Counted from the first letter of the stretch, positions 1 to 12,036 are shown. The stretch is 64,000 nucleotides of DNA from Mrakia gelida (GCA_024345305.1 BRON01000013.1:1240001-1304000), one strand, 5' to 3'. Notes: a model not told the origin generated them from the sequence alone. Translations and numbers: made by a program.

Positions 1-509
1 TCTTCAGAGGTGGAGTCGTCGACGAGCCCGCACTCTTCGATGCTCTCAAGTCCGGTCACCTCTACTCTGCCGGAATCGACGTCTTCCCCAACGAGCCTGA
101 GGTCAACCCAGAGTACTTCAAGTACGACAACATCTGTACGTCTCGCTTTATCTGCCTTTTCTTCAGCCGCTCACCTCGAACGCGTCTCTCGCTCGTCATC
201 GCTGACCCCCGCTCTTCGCTTCGCTCTTCTTCCTTTGTTTCTGCAGCTATCCTTCCCCACATGGGTACTGAGTGAGTCTCACTCTCTCGGCTTCTCTACA
301 TATTCACCCCTCGCGTTTGAAGACGTGTCTTCCGACCTTCGAACCTCTCGCTGACTCTCCGTTCTCTCTCTTCTCTCCTCCTCTCTTCCTTCAGGACCTC
401 CGACTCCCGATGGGTCATGGAGATGACTGTGATCAAGAACATGGAGAGCTACCTCAAGGAGGGCAAGATGATTAACCTCGTCGCTGAGCACAAGGGTCAC
501 CTCCAGTGA
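1..509 (+). CDS. D-2-hydroxyacid dehydrogenase, 3' end (partial)
   Basis: Three exons are visible (1-135, 247-271, 395-509); the 5' part lies outside the window. The translated end carries the family's C-terminal signature: an RGGVVDEPAL stretch, AGIDVFPNEPEVNP with the catalytic Glu, and ILPHMGTET with the catalytic His that takes part in hydride transfer to a 2-oxo acid. The protein ends with a helix-rich tail (MESYLKEGKMINLVAEH). Known members reduce glyoxylate, hydroxypyruvate or related oxo acids with NAD(P)H; the substrate cannot be told from this fragment. Introns have GTACGT and GTGAGT donors and CTGCAG and TTCAG acceptors, and the frame stays open through all joins. Confidence 0.9.
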
Positions 510-1243
510 TCTCACGTCTCTCGTTGTTCTCCTCTCCCTTTCCTTTACTTTCATTCTCACGACTTCCGGTTATTGGTACTGTTTTCTTATGTATGCTCTT
601 GGGACTCCTGAAGAGGTGGTAGATCAGTCAAGACGAAAGAAGGTCGAAAATAAGAACGACAAGCAAGCTGAAACGCAGAAGGAGGAGGGCGAAAGTTGAG
701 CTCAACCCTTTCCTTCCCTTCATCCTCTTCCTACTCCCTTCCCTCCTCAGCTCATCCTCGAAAGCGCTCTCTCGCCGCATGAACGATTCCCTCCTCGACC
801 CTCGGACGATCTTCTGTACCTCAGCAGATCCCTTGACGGCGTGTTCGGAGAGAAAATGAGCTCCGACCAACCCCCTTCTTTCCCTTCCCCCCTCTCTTCC
901 CTCCCCTCCCAGGGCGAGCTCCCTCGTTGCCTTCCCTCCTCAACGGCCACCCTCCCGACTCTTCCTCGTTCAGCTCTCTCTTCCCCCTTCTCCACCCCGT
1001 TCAGTAGCTGGTCTCGACACTCTCTTTTTCATCCCTCCACGGCAAGCTCTTCAAGGCTTCCCTTTCGCACCCTTCCACCTCTCCCTCCCTCGTAACCTCC
1101 TACCACTCAACGTCACCCTCCTTCCTTCCTTCGCCCCCAACCTGCCTCTTCTAGACGATTGAGGTCCTACACCCCCACCTTCCTCCTTTCCTTCCTCTCG
1201 TTCGCTCGTCCCATCGGTCTACGGCTCTCGCTCTACGGTCAAG
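510..1243. other. Intergenic spacer and pyrimidine-rich leader
   Basis: No exon with sustained coding character was found. The plus strand becomes strongly C/T-rich from about 870 up to the ATG at 1244, as before other plus-strand genes here, so the right half is probably promoter and 5' UTR. Confidence 0.6.
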
Positions 1244-4200
1244 ATGGCAACCGTCTTTCAGACCAACACGACACAGTTCGGGTTCTTCGACTCCCAAGGG
1301 TACGTCCTTCCTTCTTTCTCTTCCACCTCATTCCTTCACTGCCTACACCTATCAAGCTGCCGAACAAAAGCTGACCTCGAACCTTTCCTTTGATTGCAAC
1401 AGCTACGTTTTTGGATCGACCGGCCCTTGCCTTCCCGCTTGGACGCTCCTTCACTCAACGGTTTGGATCCTCCAGGTCATGCTCAGCGACGCTCCCTTCC
1501 TCGCGATAGGACTTCTGGGACTCGCGTTGGGAACCTTCTTCGTCGTGGCTGGGAAGTTGCAGAGGTGAGTCTCGAATCAGGCGTGAGAGAGGAGAGACGA
1601 CGGCGAGGAGGTGAGGAGGAGGAGAGGAACAGGTCGGAGATCGCAGGAGATGGAGGAGGTGACGACCTTGGCGACTTCGAGCGCTCTGTAAGCGATGTGG
1701 AGCATGGAGTGGGGGTACATGGGGCTACAGAAGAGTGGACCGTTGACGGTAGACGGGTAGGTACGGTCGAGGGAGGAGGAGGCTGGCTGAAACGAGGTCT
1801 TCCTCCTCGGCCGCCTTGCTTCTTCCAGGGTGCAGATGAGCTCAGCAGAAGCGGGCACACGCACTACATATCGACAGCCCCTACTCCTCGCGAGGATCTA
1901 GATATTCACGCACTCGTGGCTCACCTCGTCGTTCGTCTTCGATCCTCGGAACGCGTCGCTGACTCCCTTCTCTCCCCTCTTCCTTTCACCTCGCAGATCG
2001 ATCTTCTACATCATCGCCGCCATTCTCCTCGCCTTCTTCGCCTCAGTCTTCGATCTGGCTCAGATCCTTATCGTACGTCTCTTGCTTCGACACAGAACAC
2101 CGATCTCCCTTTCAGTCGCGTCTGAAACCTCGATTCCCCTGTTCTGACCAACCCCTCTTCGCTCGCTCTCTCTTTCTTCCCTTCCTCTTTTCCTCACTCG
2201 AGCATCACGCTCACAGGGTAACTCAGGCAACCGGAAAGTCACCGCTCTCATCATCGCCCAACAATTCTTCCTCGGTTGGAGTCTCACGGCTCGATTCCTC
2301 TTCTTCTTTCGATTCATCGGAGAGGCTCCTCCAGGCGAGGTGCCTATTCCTTCAACAGGATCGGAGACGAGAGCGATGGGGAGGACAGGGAAGCTGCACA
2401 GTGCTGTTTGGGAGAGGTTTGGAGTGGTGGGATTGGTGAGCAAGTGGATTCTGCTGCTCGCTGTTATCACCGTCGGAACCCTCGTGAGTCACATTTTCGC
2501 CTTTAACGTCGCGTCTCGTCACGCTTCCTGCGGCTGAAACGTAAAACTGGCCTATCGTCGTTTCGCTTCGGATCAGAACACGACGTGGCGAGTCGGTTTC
2601 CTCTTCAGCATCTCGAAGTTCAGGTACGTTTCCGCTCGCTCTTCCCTCGTCGCTTGATCCTCGTCTCTTCGACGTCTCTTCGATCCTTCGCCACTCTATC
2701 GCGCACTATCTTCGCTTGCGGTGGCACTTATCAACTGCTCTTCGCGCCTCTCTGCTTCCAGGTCCATCTACTACGCCGACCAAATCGCCCAAGTCGTCGT
2801 CTCCGTCGGTTTCCTCGTCAAGATGACCCTCAACATCTTCGAGTCCTCGCGGACCGGAAGATCGAAGTGGTCGATGACGGGTCTCTATACCGCCCCGCTT
2901 GCCGCTCTCGCGACTGGGACTGCCGTCTCAGCAGGAGGAGTCGCTCTTCGTGAGGTCGACTTCAGACGCGTCTCGTTTTTCGTCGTTCGCGTTGACTGAT
3001 CCGTTCGTTTTTCTTCTTCGCTGCAGTTCTCTTCTCGGAGTGAGTCTCATTAGTCGTTTCTGAGCGTTTGAAGTCGTGGCTGACCTGCCGCGATCCCGAC
3101 TTCACAGAACTCCCGTCGGTCGATTCCTTCAGGCGATGGAGTTCGTTCTCGCTTTCCCTCTGTTCGTCCTATCCGGAGCCCGAGCTGACCTTTCTCCTCT
3201 CTCTTATCTTCCAGGATGTACATCATCGCAGTCTTCGTGCTCGTCATCTACCATCGCTACCATCGCGGATCCTCCTCCTCCTTCGTCTCGCTCGCGGACG
3301 CGTCGAACGACTCCTCCTCCATCGTCTCTCGCTCGGATCGAAATCGAAAAGCTCGCTCGTCGTTCATCGGACTCGGAACGTCCCCTACTATGTCCACCTT
3401 CCGACTCTCACCTCCCAACGTCTCCAGCGTCACTTCCGAGGAGGTCAACACCGCGGCTCGAAACCTCAATCGACCCTCCTACCTCAACGGAAGGATGTAC
3501 TCGGATCAGAGCAGGATGTCCAAAGCCAAGTCGCGAGCCTCGGAGACGTTCACCAACTGGCTTCAGTACATGAGGAAGCCGGAGGAGGTCAACAGCGGAT
3601 CGTCGTTCGGAGACTCCAAGAGGATGCCTGCAGGGGAGGATCGAGATCGTCTTTGGGAGAAGGAGAGCAGCGCTGGTTACGGCGGCGTCGGACCTTCGAG
3701 ATCGAGACCGATCGTGGAGGAGGAGCCTCCATCTGCTGCCTTGACGTTGGATGGAGTGGTGGGAGGTGGTGGTGGATGGGTCAAGAACCGAGACGTCGAA
3801 TCGGGAATGGGAGCTGGAGTGGACGCGTTCGAGGCGGATCAGACGGAGGAGGACCTTCGCTCAGCCAACCCCATCACCAACTACTCGCTTCCTCCCCTCG
3901 GACGAACCGCTTCTCCCTTCCTCGTACCCTCGGAACCTCCTCGAGCCGTCCTCCCTCCTCCTCAGCGACCAGATCGACCTTCCTCCCTCCTCCCTTACGA
4001 AACCAACGCTGAACGACAACCCGTCACTCCTGGATCTCCCGCTCGAAGCTTCAACTCGGCCGTCGGTATCGTCTACGATCATCCCTCTCCAGACGTCGAC
4101 ACCTCCAGCACCAACCTCGGAATCACCTCTTCGCGAGCCTCGCCGGAGAACGACAAGTCGCGTCGACCCATCTCCTCCTTCAACCGACAGTCGTCGCGTT

Positions 4201-5157
4201 TGACAGCTCAGTCCTCGAGCAACAGCGATTTCTCGATTGGAAACTACGTCTCGGACTTCCCGGTCCCTCCTCGAGCAAGGACGAGCTATCAGAGGCAGGA
4301 GGTTGGAGTTGCGATCGGAGGAGAGGACATCGTCGAGACGGAGGAGAACGTGGACGACGAATTCGACTTGCTTCCTCCTCCCACGATGCCAGCTGCGAGG
4401 GCTGAGAGGACCAGTACTGCCAGTGCTACTTCGTCTCTGGGAGTTCGAGCGAGTGGGTCGGAGAGCAGGAACGCGATGGACGCAGAGTTCGATGTGTGAG
4501 TCTTCTCGATCTACTCTCGTTTCTTCGTCACGTCGAGAAACTGACGAGCGTTCCCTCTGCTTCTTCCTCACTCTCAGAACCTCCTTCATCGCCGGCGAAC
4601 GAGATACCCTTCAAGCTCATCCCTTCAACTTCCCCGTCGCAGGCGAATTCGACGACTCGGCATCCATCCTCTCCCTGCCCGCCACACCTCAAGCGGAGAT
4701 CATGCACGCTCAATTCCTCACTCGTCGACCCTCCCAATCTCGTCAAATCTCCCGAAGGACCTCTCGAACGGCCAGCTCCTTCTACCCTCCCAACACCGCT
4801 CTCACCATCGACGCCATCACTCCCTCAGACTCTCGAGCTCCTTCGCCTCGAGGACTCCCCTCCAACCCTCGACCCGTCGTGTCTCCCACTCCTCCCTCCT
4901 CTGCTCCTTCGAGTCCGATCAGCACCTCGGACGATCTCGCTACCTCGGATCCTACCTCGGCTGCTACCACAGCCTTCTCCCTCCCTCCCACCACGCTCTA
5001 CCGAAACCTAGCGAGGCCGATCCACATCGGAACCGAGGACATCTCCCCTCCCTTCAAGCCTGGTCGCGTCGCCGTTCCAGGAGGAGTCAAGGCCGTCTTC
5101 GAGAGACCTCGACCGGCTCCGATCGCTACGGGGAAGCCGAAATCGAAGGCAAAGTAA
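1244..5157 (+). CDS. Seven-helix membrane protein with long Ser/Pro-rich cytoplasmic tail
   Basis: Ten exons join in phase: 1244-1299, 1403-1564, 1997-2072, 2217-2483, 2577-2623, 2762-2949, 3027-3039 (13 nt), 3108-3140, 3215-4495, 4578-5157, giving about 900 residues. About seven hydrophobic segments fill the first 300 residues (examples: FLAIGLLGLALGTFFVVAG, SIFYIIAAILLAFFASVF, MYIIAVFVLVIY). About 600 residues rich in Ser, Pro and Arg follow, with no domain I recognise. The topology resembles fungal receptor-like proteins with a signalling tail, but no ligand or partner motif is visible, so a receptor role is only inference. Intron 2 is long (432 nt) for this genome; the others are 66-145 nt. 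The start was chosen because the first exon's frame and phase fit exon 2 and a C/T-rich leader precedes it. Confidence 0.8.
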
Positions 5158-6507
5158 AGGAGGGAGTAGCTTGGTCCTCGTTCGAGGAAACGGAGGCGAG
5201 GAAGTTGCAGGTCGTTGCGTCGCGTCACGTATCGTTTCTTGGTTTCGCCTTTAGGCACCCCACATTCCTTCCACCTTCCTCTTTCTGTCTTCCATACTCT
5301 CTTCGTAACGACTCCCTTCCAAATCCGCCTCTGTACCTCGCCCACGTATACCTCTCTTTCTCTCTCTCTCTCTCCTTACTCTGATCCTCGACGGACGCGC
5401 TCTAAGTACCTTCTCTCGCTGCCTGGACGCAGAAATCGCTCTATTTTCACCATTTCTCGATATACTGGTCTCGTACAACCTAGCTTAAGTACCCACTCCC
5501 CCTTCTGGGTTGGCTTTTCGTTCGGTTCGCTCGCATGGTCTCGTTCTTCGTTTCGACTTTTGGTTCGTTCTCGTTTCTAGATACAGCTGGTTCGAGCTCT
5601 ATCCTGCTGGCTCGTAGCTGAAGCGAGAGCCTCCTCTTGCTTTTGACCGAGGTGAAAGGAAGGAAGGAGAGAAGTGGGCACAGAACACTCTGCACGACGA
5701 GGAGTGAACGCGACGCGTCAACGCTTGCTTCGCTTTTCGGAGCTCTTACACCTACGAAGACATCTCATACGAGTGGAAAGGAGTATGCCACATCTGTAGC
5801 TTATCACAAAAGTCATCTGGATCAAGTGGACAATGAAGGGTAACAGAGGAACTCGGTGGGCTCTCGTCTCTGAGCGTCGATTCGAATCGAGCGCAAAGTT
5901 TCACAACGAGTCAAATCAGACGGACCGAAGAGCAGAGACCGAGAGCGACATATGAGAATGGACCGTTTCGATGGAACAAGGGCTCTGCGAAGAGACAAGA
6001 AAGATTGCATCGAGGAGCAGCGACGCGTCGAAACTGAAAGCGAGATGAAGAAACCTGGTTTGGTTCGATTCCTGGGCTTCTTCTCTCGAAGCGAAGGAGG
6101 ATAGATAAGTAGAGGAAGACGATACACTGCCGAGTGGGGATGCCTTGTCTCTGGAAGGGGAAGAGAGAGGAACGAAGAAGGAGGAAGAGGGCAAGTGAAG
6201 CGCTCGAGCGAGCGTGGAAGAAAGAGAAGGAAGAAATCGCTGACCTGGTTTCGCAAGCCTCCGACCTCTTCTTTTCGAACCTCGTTTTCAACAGCAAAAA
6301 AGCACATCGGATGTTAGGAAAACTTACCACACCTCTCTCAGGTACCCAACCTCCCCTTCCCTACCCCAAGAACGACCCTCTTCACCCCATGAAGGGTGAA
6401 ACAACGACGGAAACCTTCCGATTCGCGTGTTTCGGGGTAAAACACATTCCAGACCTCGGATTTCGACGGTTCTTTCACTGGTAAGTAGATGTCTACTAGC
6501 GGAGGCC
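5158..6507. other. Long spacer, no confident gene
   Basis: Holds the 3' flank of the membrane-protein gene, a CT tract at 5347-5373 and a GACGCGTC palindrome at 5712. Minus-strand open frames around 5822-6330 (up to about 160 codons) have no recognisable motif, no splice structure and overlap each other in two frames, so I do not call them genes. Confidence 0.5.
5347..5373. repeat. CT-rich simple repeat
   Basis: A short imperfect CT dinucleotide tract lies in the 3' flank of the membrane-protein gene. It is a simple repeat with no evident function. Confidence 0.7.
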
Positions 6508-6512
6508 AAAAA
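6508..6512 (-). terminator. Pol III T-run after tRNA-Leu
   Basis: Five consecutive T on the minus strand follow directly after the discriminator base of the tRNA at 6513-6603, as expected for a minimal RNA polymerase III terminator. Confidence 0.65.
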
Positions 6513-6603
6513 TGAAACCATTGGGATTCGAACCCAAGCGACTTTCGTCATTAGAATACAAGGATCTTGAGTCTAACGCCATAACCAACTCGGCCATAGT
6601 TCC
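6513..6603 (-). tRNA. tRNA-Leu (CAA anticodon), intron-containing
   Basis: On the minus strand the sequence folds as a class II tRNA. The acceptor stem is GGAACTA paired with TGGTTTC (with wobble), the D-arm is GCC/GGC, and the anticodon stem TTAGA pairs with TCTAA. A long variable arm (GAC-GAAA-GTC) and the T-arm TTGGG-TTCGAAT-CCCAA follow. The 16-nt stretch between the anticodon-stem halves is longer than a 7-nt loop, implying an intron of about 9 nt just 3' of anticodon CAA, as is common in fungal tRNA-Leu(CAA). Long variable arm plus discriminator A supports leucine. Confidence 0.88.
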
Positions 6604-7296
6604 AAAACAGGCGTCCCAAAAGCGAGTCACGTGATTTTCTGATCGTCGATCGCCGACGCACTCCTAGGACCCCTGTTGGGGAATGAAGGCTTCGCACGCG
6701 TTTCTTACGTACAGATCCGCACGCGTCGTACTCTCCTTGCTTCTCCTTCTTTGCTGAGATGGTCAGATGTCCTTCGGATCTTGCAGGTCGAACGACTCAC
6801 GCCTGGGAGACACGAGTTGAAGAAGGTCTTCATTCAGCTGCTCCCTCTCGCCGCTCGTTCGAAGGAAGAGCTTCCTCGTTCGCGACGAGCTTTCTTCGTG
6901 TGCGACGGGTTGACCTTGGTTAGTAGAAAGATAAAACCACTTTCGAAGCGAGTCATTCCATCTCCCACAGGTCTAAGCAGTCACACGCTGATATCCTGGA
7001 TCTCAAGTTCACAAGAAAAGCCTAAAAGAAGAAGACGCGACGAGCTCAAGCGAACTCGAGGGATTCAAGCGCCCAGTTCATCTGCCCCAGGGCGTCAACT
7101 CATAGAGCACTTTTTTTTTGCTTCTCTAGTAGATTAGTGCAGCTCCTTTGAGCGGGTCTTCGTGTCGTTCGTCACTTACTTTTCGTCAAGTCTCAGCCAT
7201 CGGACGCGTCTTCTTCTCCTCCCGCTTTCTTGTTCGTCCGAGTCTATCCTTTCGCACACCACTTTCGCACATCAAACGCTGAGATGAACCATGCAA
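6604..7296. other. Spacer upstream of tRNA and downstream of protease-like gene
   Basis: No exon could be supported; a 153-codon plus-strand frame from 6676 lacks motifs and splice context. The 8-bp palindrome TCACGTGA (6627-6634), a bHLH-type E-box, sits about 25 nt 5' of the tRNA start. A GACGCGTC occurs at 7203. If the protease-like gene uses the alternative frame at its end (see that entry), its coding end moves to 7244. Confidence 0.45.
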
Positions 7297-9523
7297 TCAA
7301 CCCGAACGGAAGGAACGCATAGAAATCACAACCCTCCTCTCCATCCCCGCATCCTCTCCCGATCCCTCCATCAACCCAACTCCGGAATCGCCCTCCCATC
7401 CCTCCCCACCGGACCTCCTGGCACCCCTTGACGGCGCTCCCAATCGATAGACGTTCTCAGTAGAGGCCTCCGTCCAGCTGTAGATCGTGGATTGGCAGGT
7501 CTGAGAGAGGTGTAAAGAATGTCAGCTCTCGAACTGGACGAAGGAATTGACGAGAGATGGGAACGCACCGTCGTGTTGTACGGAACGAGGAAGTCTCTCG
7601 CGTCGAGGTTGAACTGGGCTTCTCCGATCTGGAGGGAGCGATTCGACTGAGTCAGCATCACCTCGCTATCAAGCAGAGGTCAGAAGAACTTACAGTGAAC
7701 GAAACGTTATGACTTCGGTCGCAAGGAACGAACTGTCGACGAACGTCGCAAAAGTCGAAACGATCAGCTCTCATCTTCTCCTCTCCTCCTTTCGAAAGCA
7801 CTCAAACTCACCCAATAGTTATCAACACCCCCATAGCTCAGCCCTCCAGCACCAAAGATCTGACTCGTCACCGAGACAGGAAGGACGAGAGCGTTGAACC
7901 CTGGCGCCGTGCGACGAAACGAAAACGAAACTCAGCTCGAACTCGACGCGTCGAGCGAAAGAGAAGTGAGATGAACGAACAAGGTTCTAAGCTCCCCGTC
8001 TGAAGCGTCCGGTTGTCTCCCAACTGGAGAGGCTTTCCGTCGAAGTTCATGCCGTCGATCTGTCAAGTCCGAAAGACGAAGCCGTCAGCAAATGAGAGAA
8101 CAAGGAGAGGGAGAGACGGAGAGTGAGAAGAGGACGAACGGGAATCGACCAAGGATCGAGGTTCGTAGCTTGTGAGACGGCCATCCACGTCCTGCGCATC
8201 CCACACCCCGACGGAAGTCAGCACTACACCTAGGTTCTTTCAAGAGAACGAAGACAAGACTCACCAACTCCCACCGCCCTGCACCCTCGCCTGATCCACC
8301 CCACCCCAGTTACACCACCCCTCCCTCGCTCGTCTGAGGTCCACTGCCCGAGAGATCAGGTCTCGCGAGATCCACTCCGACGGTGAAGGAGGAGAGCGAA
8401 CCGTTGTTGAGTCGGTTTCCGAGGAGAGTGGAGGAGAAGTTGGTTGAGGATGTCTGGCGCGAACGAGGGAGAATCAAAAACGAAAGTGAGCTTCGACGCG
8501 ACGACTCAGCGTTCGGTTGAAGAAGGGGTTTGCGATGCTCACCCCAGTTCCCAACCCAAAGATCCCCTGACTCGCATCGTAGTAGAATAGGCCGGAGGAT
8601 TCAGTGGCGACTGCAGTAGACGAGAAAGACTCGAGTCAGCACGAGCTCAACTTTCCTCATCGCCTCGACTCCCTTGTTCGCTCACCCAAGATCGCCTGAT
8701 TCCCAACCACATAGTTACCGTCCGTCCCAGTTCCGGTGGCAGTGAAGGTATCATTCCCGAGGTAGGCTTCCGCTGAGGATCCTCCGAGGACGAGAGGGAC
8801 GGGAGGAGGGTTGGTGGATGTGGTGGAGTTCTATGAGCGAACGACGCGAGGGGAATCAGCTTTTTTCGCTCGATTCTTTTTCGTCCCTCTTGCATGCAAG
8901 AGGAGAAGGAGGTGAAGGGAAGTGAAAAGGGACGGACAACGAAAGTCGTCGAGGCAGAAGCGTTGAACCTGTTCGAACGACGGGTAGGAAGAAGAGATGT
9001 GAGCTCGCTCCGACTCCAACTCAAAAGTCGTTCGAGAGACGTACGGAGCAGCATCTTGTTGACATCCATCGTAGCCCGGTCCTGGAGTGTTGTTCTCCCG
9101 TCAATCCAAAGAAAATCTCAGCGCTCAGCTCGAGAAAGAAACGCACGAAAAGAAAGACGAGCGAGCGAGCGAGGGAGCCGAACTGACCACCCCGTCGAAG
9201 GAACGACCACTCCCGGTTGACCAAAGCTGAGACTGAGATTCAAAGCTTGAGGAGGAGTCCCGATCGTTGAAGGCACGAAGTACGAAAGCCTGCAATCGCG
9301 AACAAAGGAAGATCTGTCAGCGAACGAACGAAGCGAAGACGAGAGAAGGGAAGGAGGAAGAGCAAACGCACGTCCCAAAGTTGTTGACCACGAGCTGAAG
9401 ATCCACCCTCTCCGTCACGTTGGTCCCGAGGAAGGAAGATTGTTCGGTGAGGGAAGGAGTGGTCGTAGCTGCTTGGGTTTGATGAAGACCTAGGAGGAGG
9501 GGAAGGAGGAGAAAGGGAAGCAT
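7297..9523 (-). CDS. Secreted pepsin-like (A1 fold) protein lacking catalytic Asp; two frame breaks
   Basis: The start at 9523 begins a signal peptide (MLPFLLLPLLLGLHQTQA). About 13 exons follow with A1-peptidase landmarks: FVPSTIGTPPQAL near the N-terminus, the GLFYYDASQGIFGLGTG loop, NWGGVDQARV, and QIFGAGGLSYGGVDNYW. Both active-site motifs are absent: the first DTG position reads LSFGQPGVVVPS and the second reads FNALVLPVSV. It is therefore probably not a protease but a secreted or cell-wall pseudo-enzyme. The frame breaks twice: at the exon 2 end (9191-9194) and near 8312-8315 in exon 7. Each would be repaired by one fewer G in a GGGG run (sense strand). The C-terminus is uncertain: the frame used here ends at 7297, and another frame reaches 7244 through a hydrophobic stretch. 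Family assignment is firm; activity and integrity are not. Confidence 0.7.
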
Positions 9524-9889
9524 GGCTTGGAGAGGGAAAGGAAGATGGCGGTTCGGGAGGAGGAGGCGATGAGGTGAGGAGAGGAGAGGGGTTGGGTTCG
9601 CAAGCTGATCCTTCCGTCGAGCAGTGTGGTTTGAGTCCGAGGGCACGAGTCATCTATGAGCGTAAAGAAGCAAGAGAGAGAGATGGGGGGTGGTGTATAG
9701 AGCGAGCGAACGAGAGAGGGTAGACAACAGACATGAGAGGGAGAGCGAGTCGAGTCGGAATGCATGAAAAGCTAGCGAGTGCGAGAGAGAGGGCGAGACG
9801 GGGAGAGAGTTAAGCAGTAGAGAGAGAGCGAGAAGCATAAGTAGGGATAACCGTTCCTGAGAGAACCTTCTAAGCAAACGAACGCGAGT
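9524..9889. other. Promoter of the pseudo-protease gene
   Basis: The 366-nt gap is C/T-rich on the minus strand, typical of leaders here, and holds no exon I can support. Confidence 0.5.
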
Positions 9890-12036
9890 CTAATCCTTCA
9901 ACGAGATCTCCTCTTGCTCGTCGAGAACGAGCGTGTCGACCTCCGACGCGACCTCCTCGACCGTAGCGTCCTCCGACGAGGTAGAGAGTTCGGTCTCCTC
10001 TGCGTCTTCGGGGATGGAGGGAGGGGGCGGGGAGGAGAGTTGGGAAGTGGAGGGGAGGGTGGTGATGACTTCGGGGACGGGAGGTGGTGAGGGAGGAGTA
10101 GGGGACGCGACGCGAGGAGGGAAGGAGGAGGGATCGGATTCCGTGACGGATTTGGTGGGAACGGTAGGGGGTTCGTCGTCTTGTTCGTCGTGAGGAGGGG
10201 GTGGCGGCGGAGGACCGGAGGGAGAGACGAGGGGTTCTTCGACGGCGGCGGAGGGGGGTGGAGGAGCAACCGATTTGGAGGAGAAGAAGGAGAACTTCGA
10301 CTTGGGAGGCGGACGAGGAGGTGATGCGGCGGTGAGAGCCGTAGTGGAGAGGGGGGGAGGGGACATGGGTCCTGCCTGCGAAACGGATCTCGACCAACTG
10401 GAGACGAACGCGGTCGAGCCTGCTGGCGAGTCCTCTTGAGGTTGGGGAGAGACGAGAGGGTTGGGGGAGGCGGTGGGAGTGGCGAGGGAAGGTTCGGGTG
10501 TAGAGACTTTGGGATCCTTCTTGAAGAGTCCTCCCATCGTCCATGTTCGAGCGGGAGTAGGCGGGGGAGGAGGTGGGGAGGCCGAGACGCGTCGAGCTTG
10601 ATCTTCTTCTGCGTCCTCCATGTCCGATGGTAGAGGTGGAAGCAGCATCCCTCCCTCAACTCCAGCTCCATTTCCAAACCCTCCTTCCACCGAATCGACT
10701 CCAGCTCCTCCTCCTCCTCCAGCAGCGGCAGCCTCGTTCGTCCGACTCGAGAAAGCGATGAACTCCCTCAGCGCTCGACAAGCACTCTCGCTCGCCTCCC
10801 TAGCCTCCCTCGCTTCCACCAACTCCGCCTGCAGCGATCCCATCTGAGTTCGAAGAGTGACCATCTCGGCTGGATCGACGACTGGCGAAGCAGGGATCCC
10901 TTCCAGTTTCCTCATTGCCGCGAGTCGACTGGCTTCGATGGCTCCTGCGTCTGATCCTCCATCGCTGAGGTCGGAGGTGAGATCGATGGGAGCCTTGGAC
11001 GGACTTGCTGGGACCGAGAGTTGAGAGACGCCGCGACCGTCGAGCGTAGTCGATGCTGCTGCTCCTCCTCCGAATCCGAGGAACGACGCTATCCCGCCTG
11101 AGACTGGAGGAGGAGGACCGGCGAGTCGAAGCTCTCGAAGCCCAGCTTTGTTGAGAGGAGCGGGGGCGATGGAGGAGGAGGATGGGTCGGAGGAGGGGTT
11201 GACGAAAGGGATGGCTGAGTCCGAGATGGACGAGACTCGACGATGGAGGTTCCCTGCTCGTCCTGCTGGGACGACTCCGTACCCGACGTTGAGCGAGGCT
11301 CGCTTGTCCCTCTTGGAAGTGATGGTCGACGAAGTAGGTGGAGGTGTCGACGACGAGAAGAACGACGATGGTGGGTTGGATCCTCCTCCCGAGAGTGGTA
11401 GTCCGTCGACGCCAACTCCTCCACACTGAGCTCCTCCCATCTCGAATCCCAGCCCTGTAGGGTTGCTGCTCGTCCTCTTGAAGTTCTTCTCCGTCTGCAA
11501 CCTCATCAACCCCTTCCTCGCCTCCTCGACCGTACTTCTCAGCATCGCAATCGTCTCCTCCCCAGCGATCCTCTTCTCCTTCTCCTCCTCCGCTGCTTTC
11601 GAGGCGTTGATCCTCGACATCAACAACATCTCGTTCTCCTCCTCCAGATCCGAGAGGCGAGCTTGGAGGGTAGCCTGTTCTGAGCGAGTGATGGCGAGGG
11701 ACTGGAGGAGGTCGTCTCTGTCGGCGGCGGTTTCTGAGAGACTCGAGCGAAGGAGTTGAACGACCTCGGTTTGGTCTGGGGAGGAGGAGGAGGAGGGACG
11801 TCGAGGCGGTGAGGAGGAGCGAGGAGAGTCTTCGTCTTCGAGCCGAGCTTTGAGAGTGAGGATTTCTTGACGGAGAGTATCGATGAGTTGATCTTGTTCC
11901 TGATAGAGAGGTAGAGGAGGGGAGGAGAGAAGGTCAGCGAGAAAGAAGGGGAGAGCAAAGGGAGGAAGGAGGAACGAACGGTGAGCTCGAGCTCAGGCCC
12001 TTGCTCGTGCTGCTCGGGTCGTCCGATGTCGGCCAT
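9890..12036 (-). CDS. Coiled-coil, proline-rich protein (possible Sec2-type Rab exchange factor)
   Basis: Two exons (12036-11980, 11899-9890) encode 688 residues. Residues about 20-130 form a continuous coiled coil, interrupted by a Ser/Pro insert, that contains RLSDLEEENEMLLMSRINAS. A second coiled segment near residues 340-400 carries ESACRALREFIAF. The rest is low complexity, with poly-Pro tracts in the last 250 residues and acidic Ser/Thr at the C-terminus (ends EEISLKD). A coiled N-terminus followed by an ALREFI-like motif recalls fungal Sec2 GDP/GTP exchange factors, which activate Sec4-type Rab GTPases on secretory vesicles. The canonical Sec2 core is not clear by eye, so this is a hypothesis. 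A scaffold with SH3-binding proline tracts is the alternative. The divergent gene at 12636 probably shares the promoter. Confidence 0.75.

Noticed and set aside
5822..6330. Overlapping minus-strand open frames of up to 161 codons
   Set aside because: Two frames are open over the same bases, no splice signals, motifs or leader; likely chance openness in low-stop sequence.
6676..7137. Plus-strand frame of 153 codons
   Set aside because: No recognisable domain, ends in a T-run, and no promoter-like pyrimidine leader.
10436..11759. Several plus-strand frames inside the coiled-coil gene
   Set aside because: They are antisense shadows of the long minus-strand exon rich in Pro, Ser and Glu codons.
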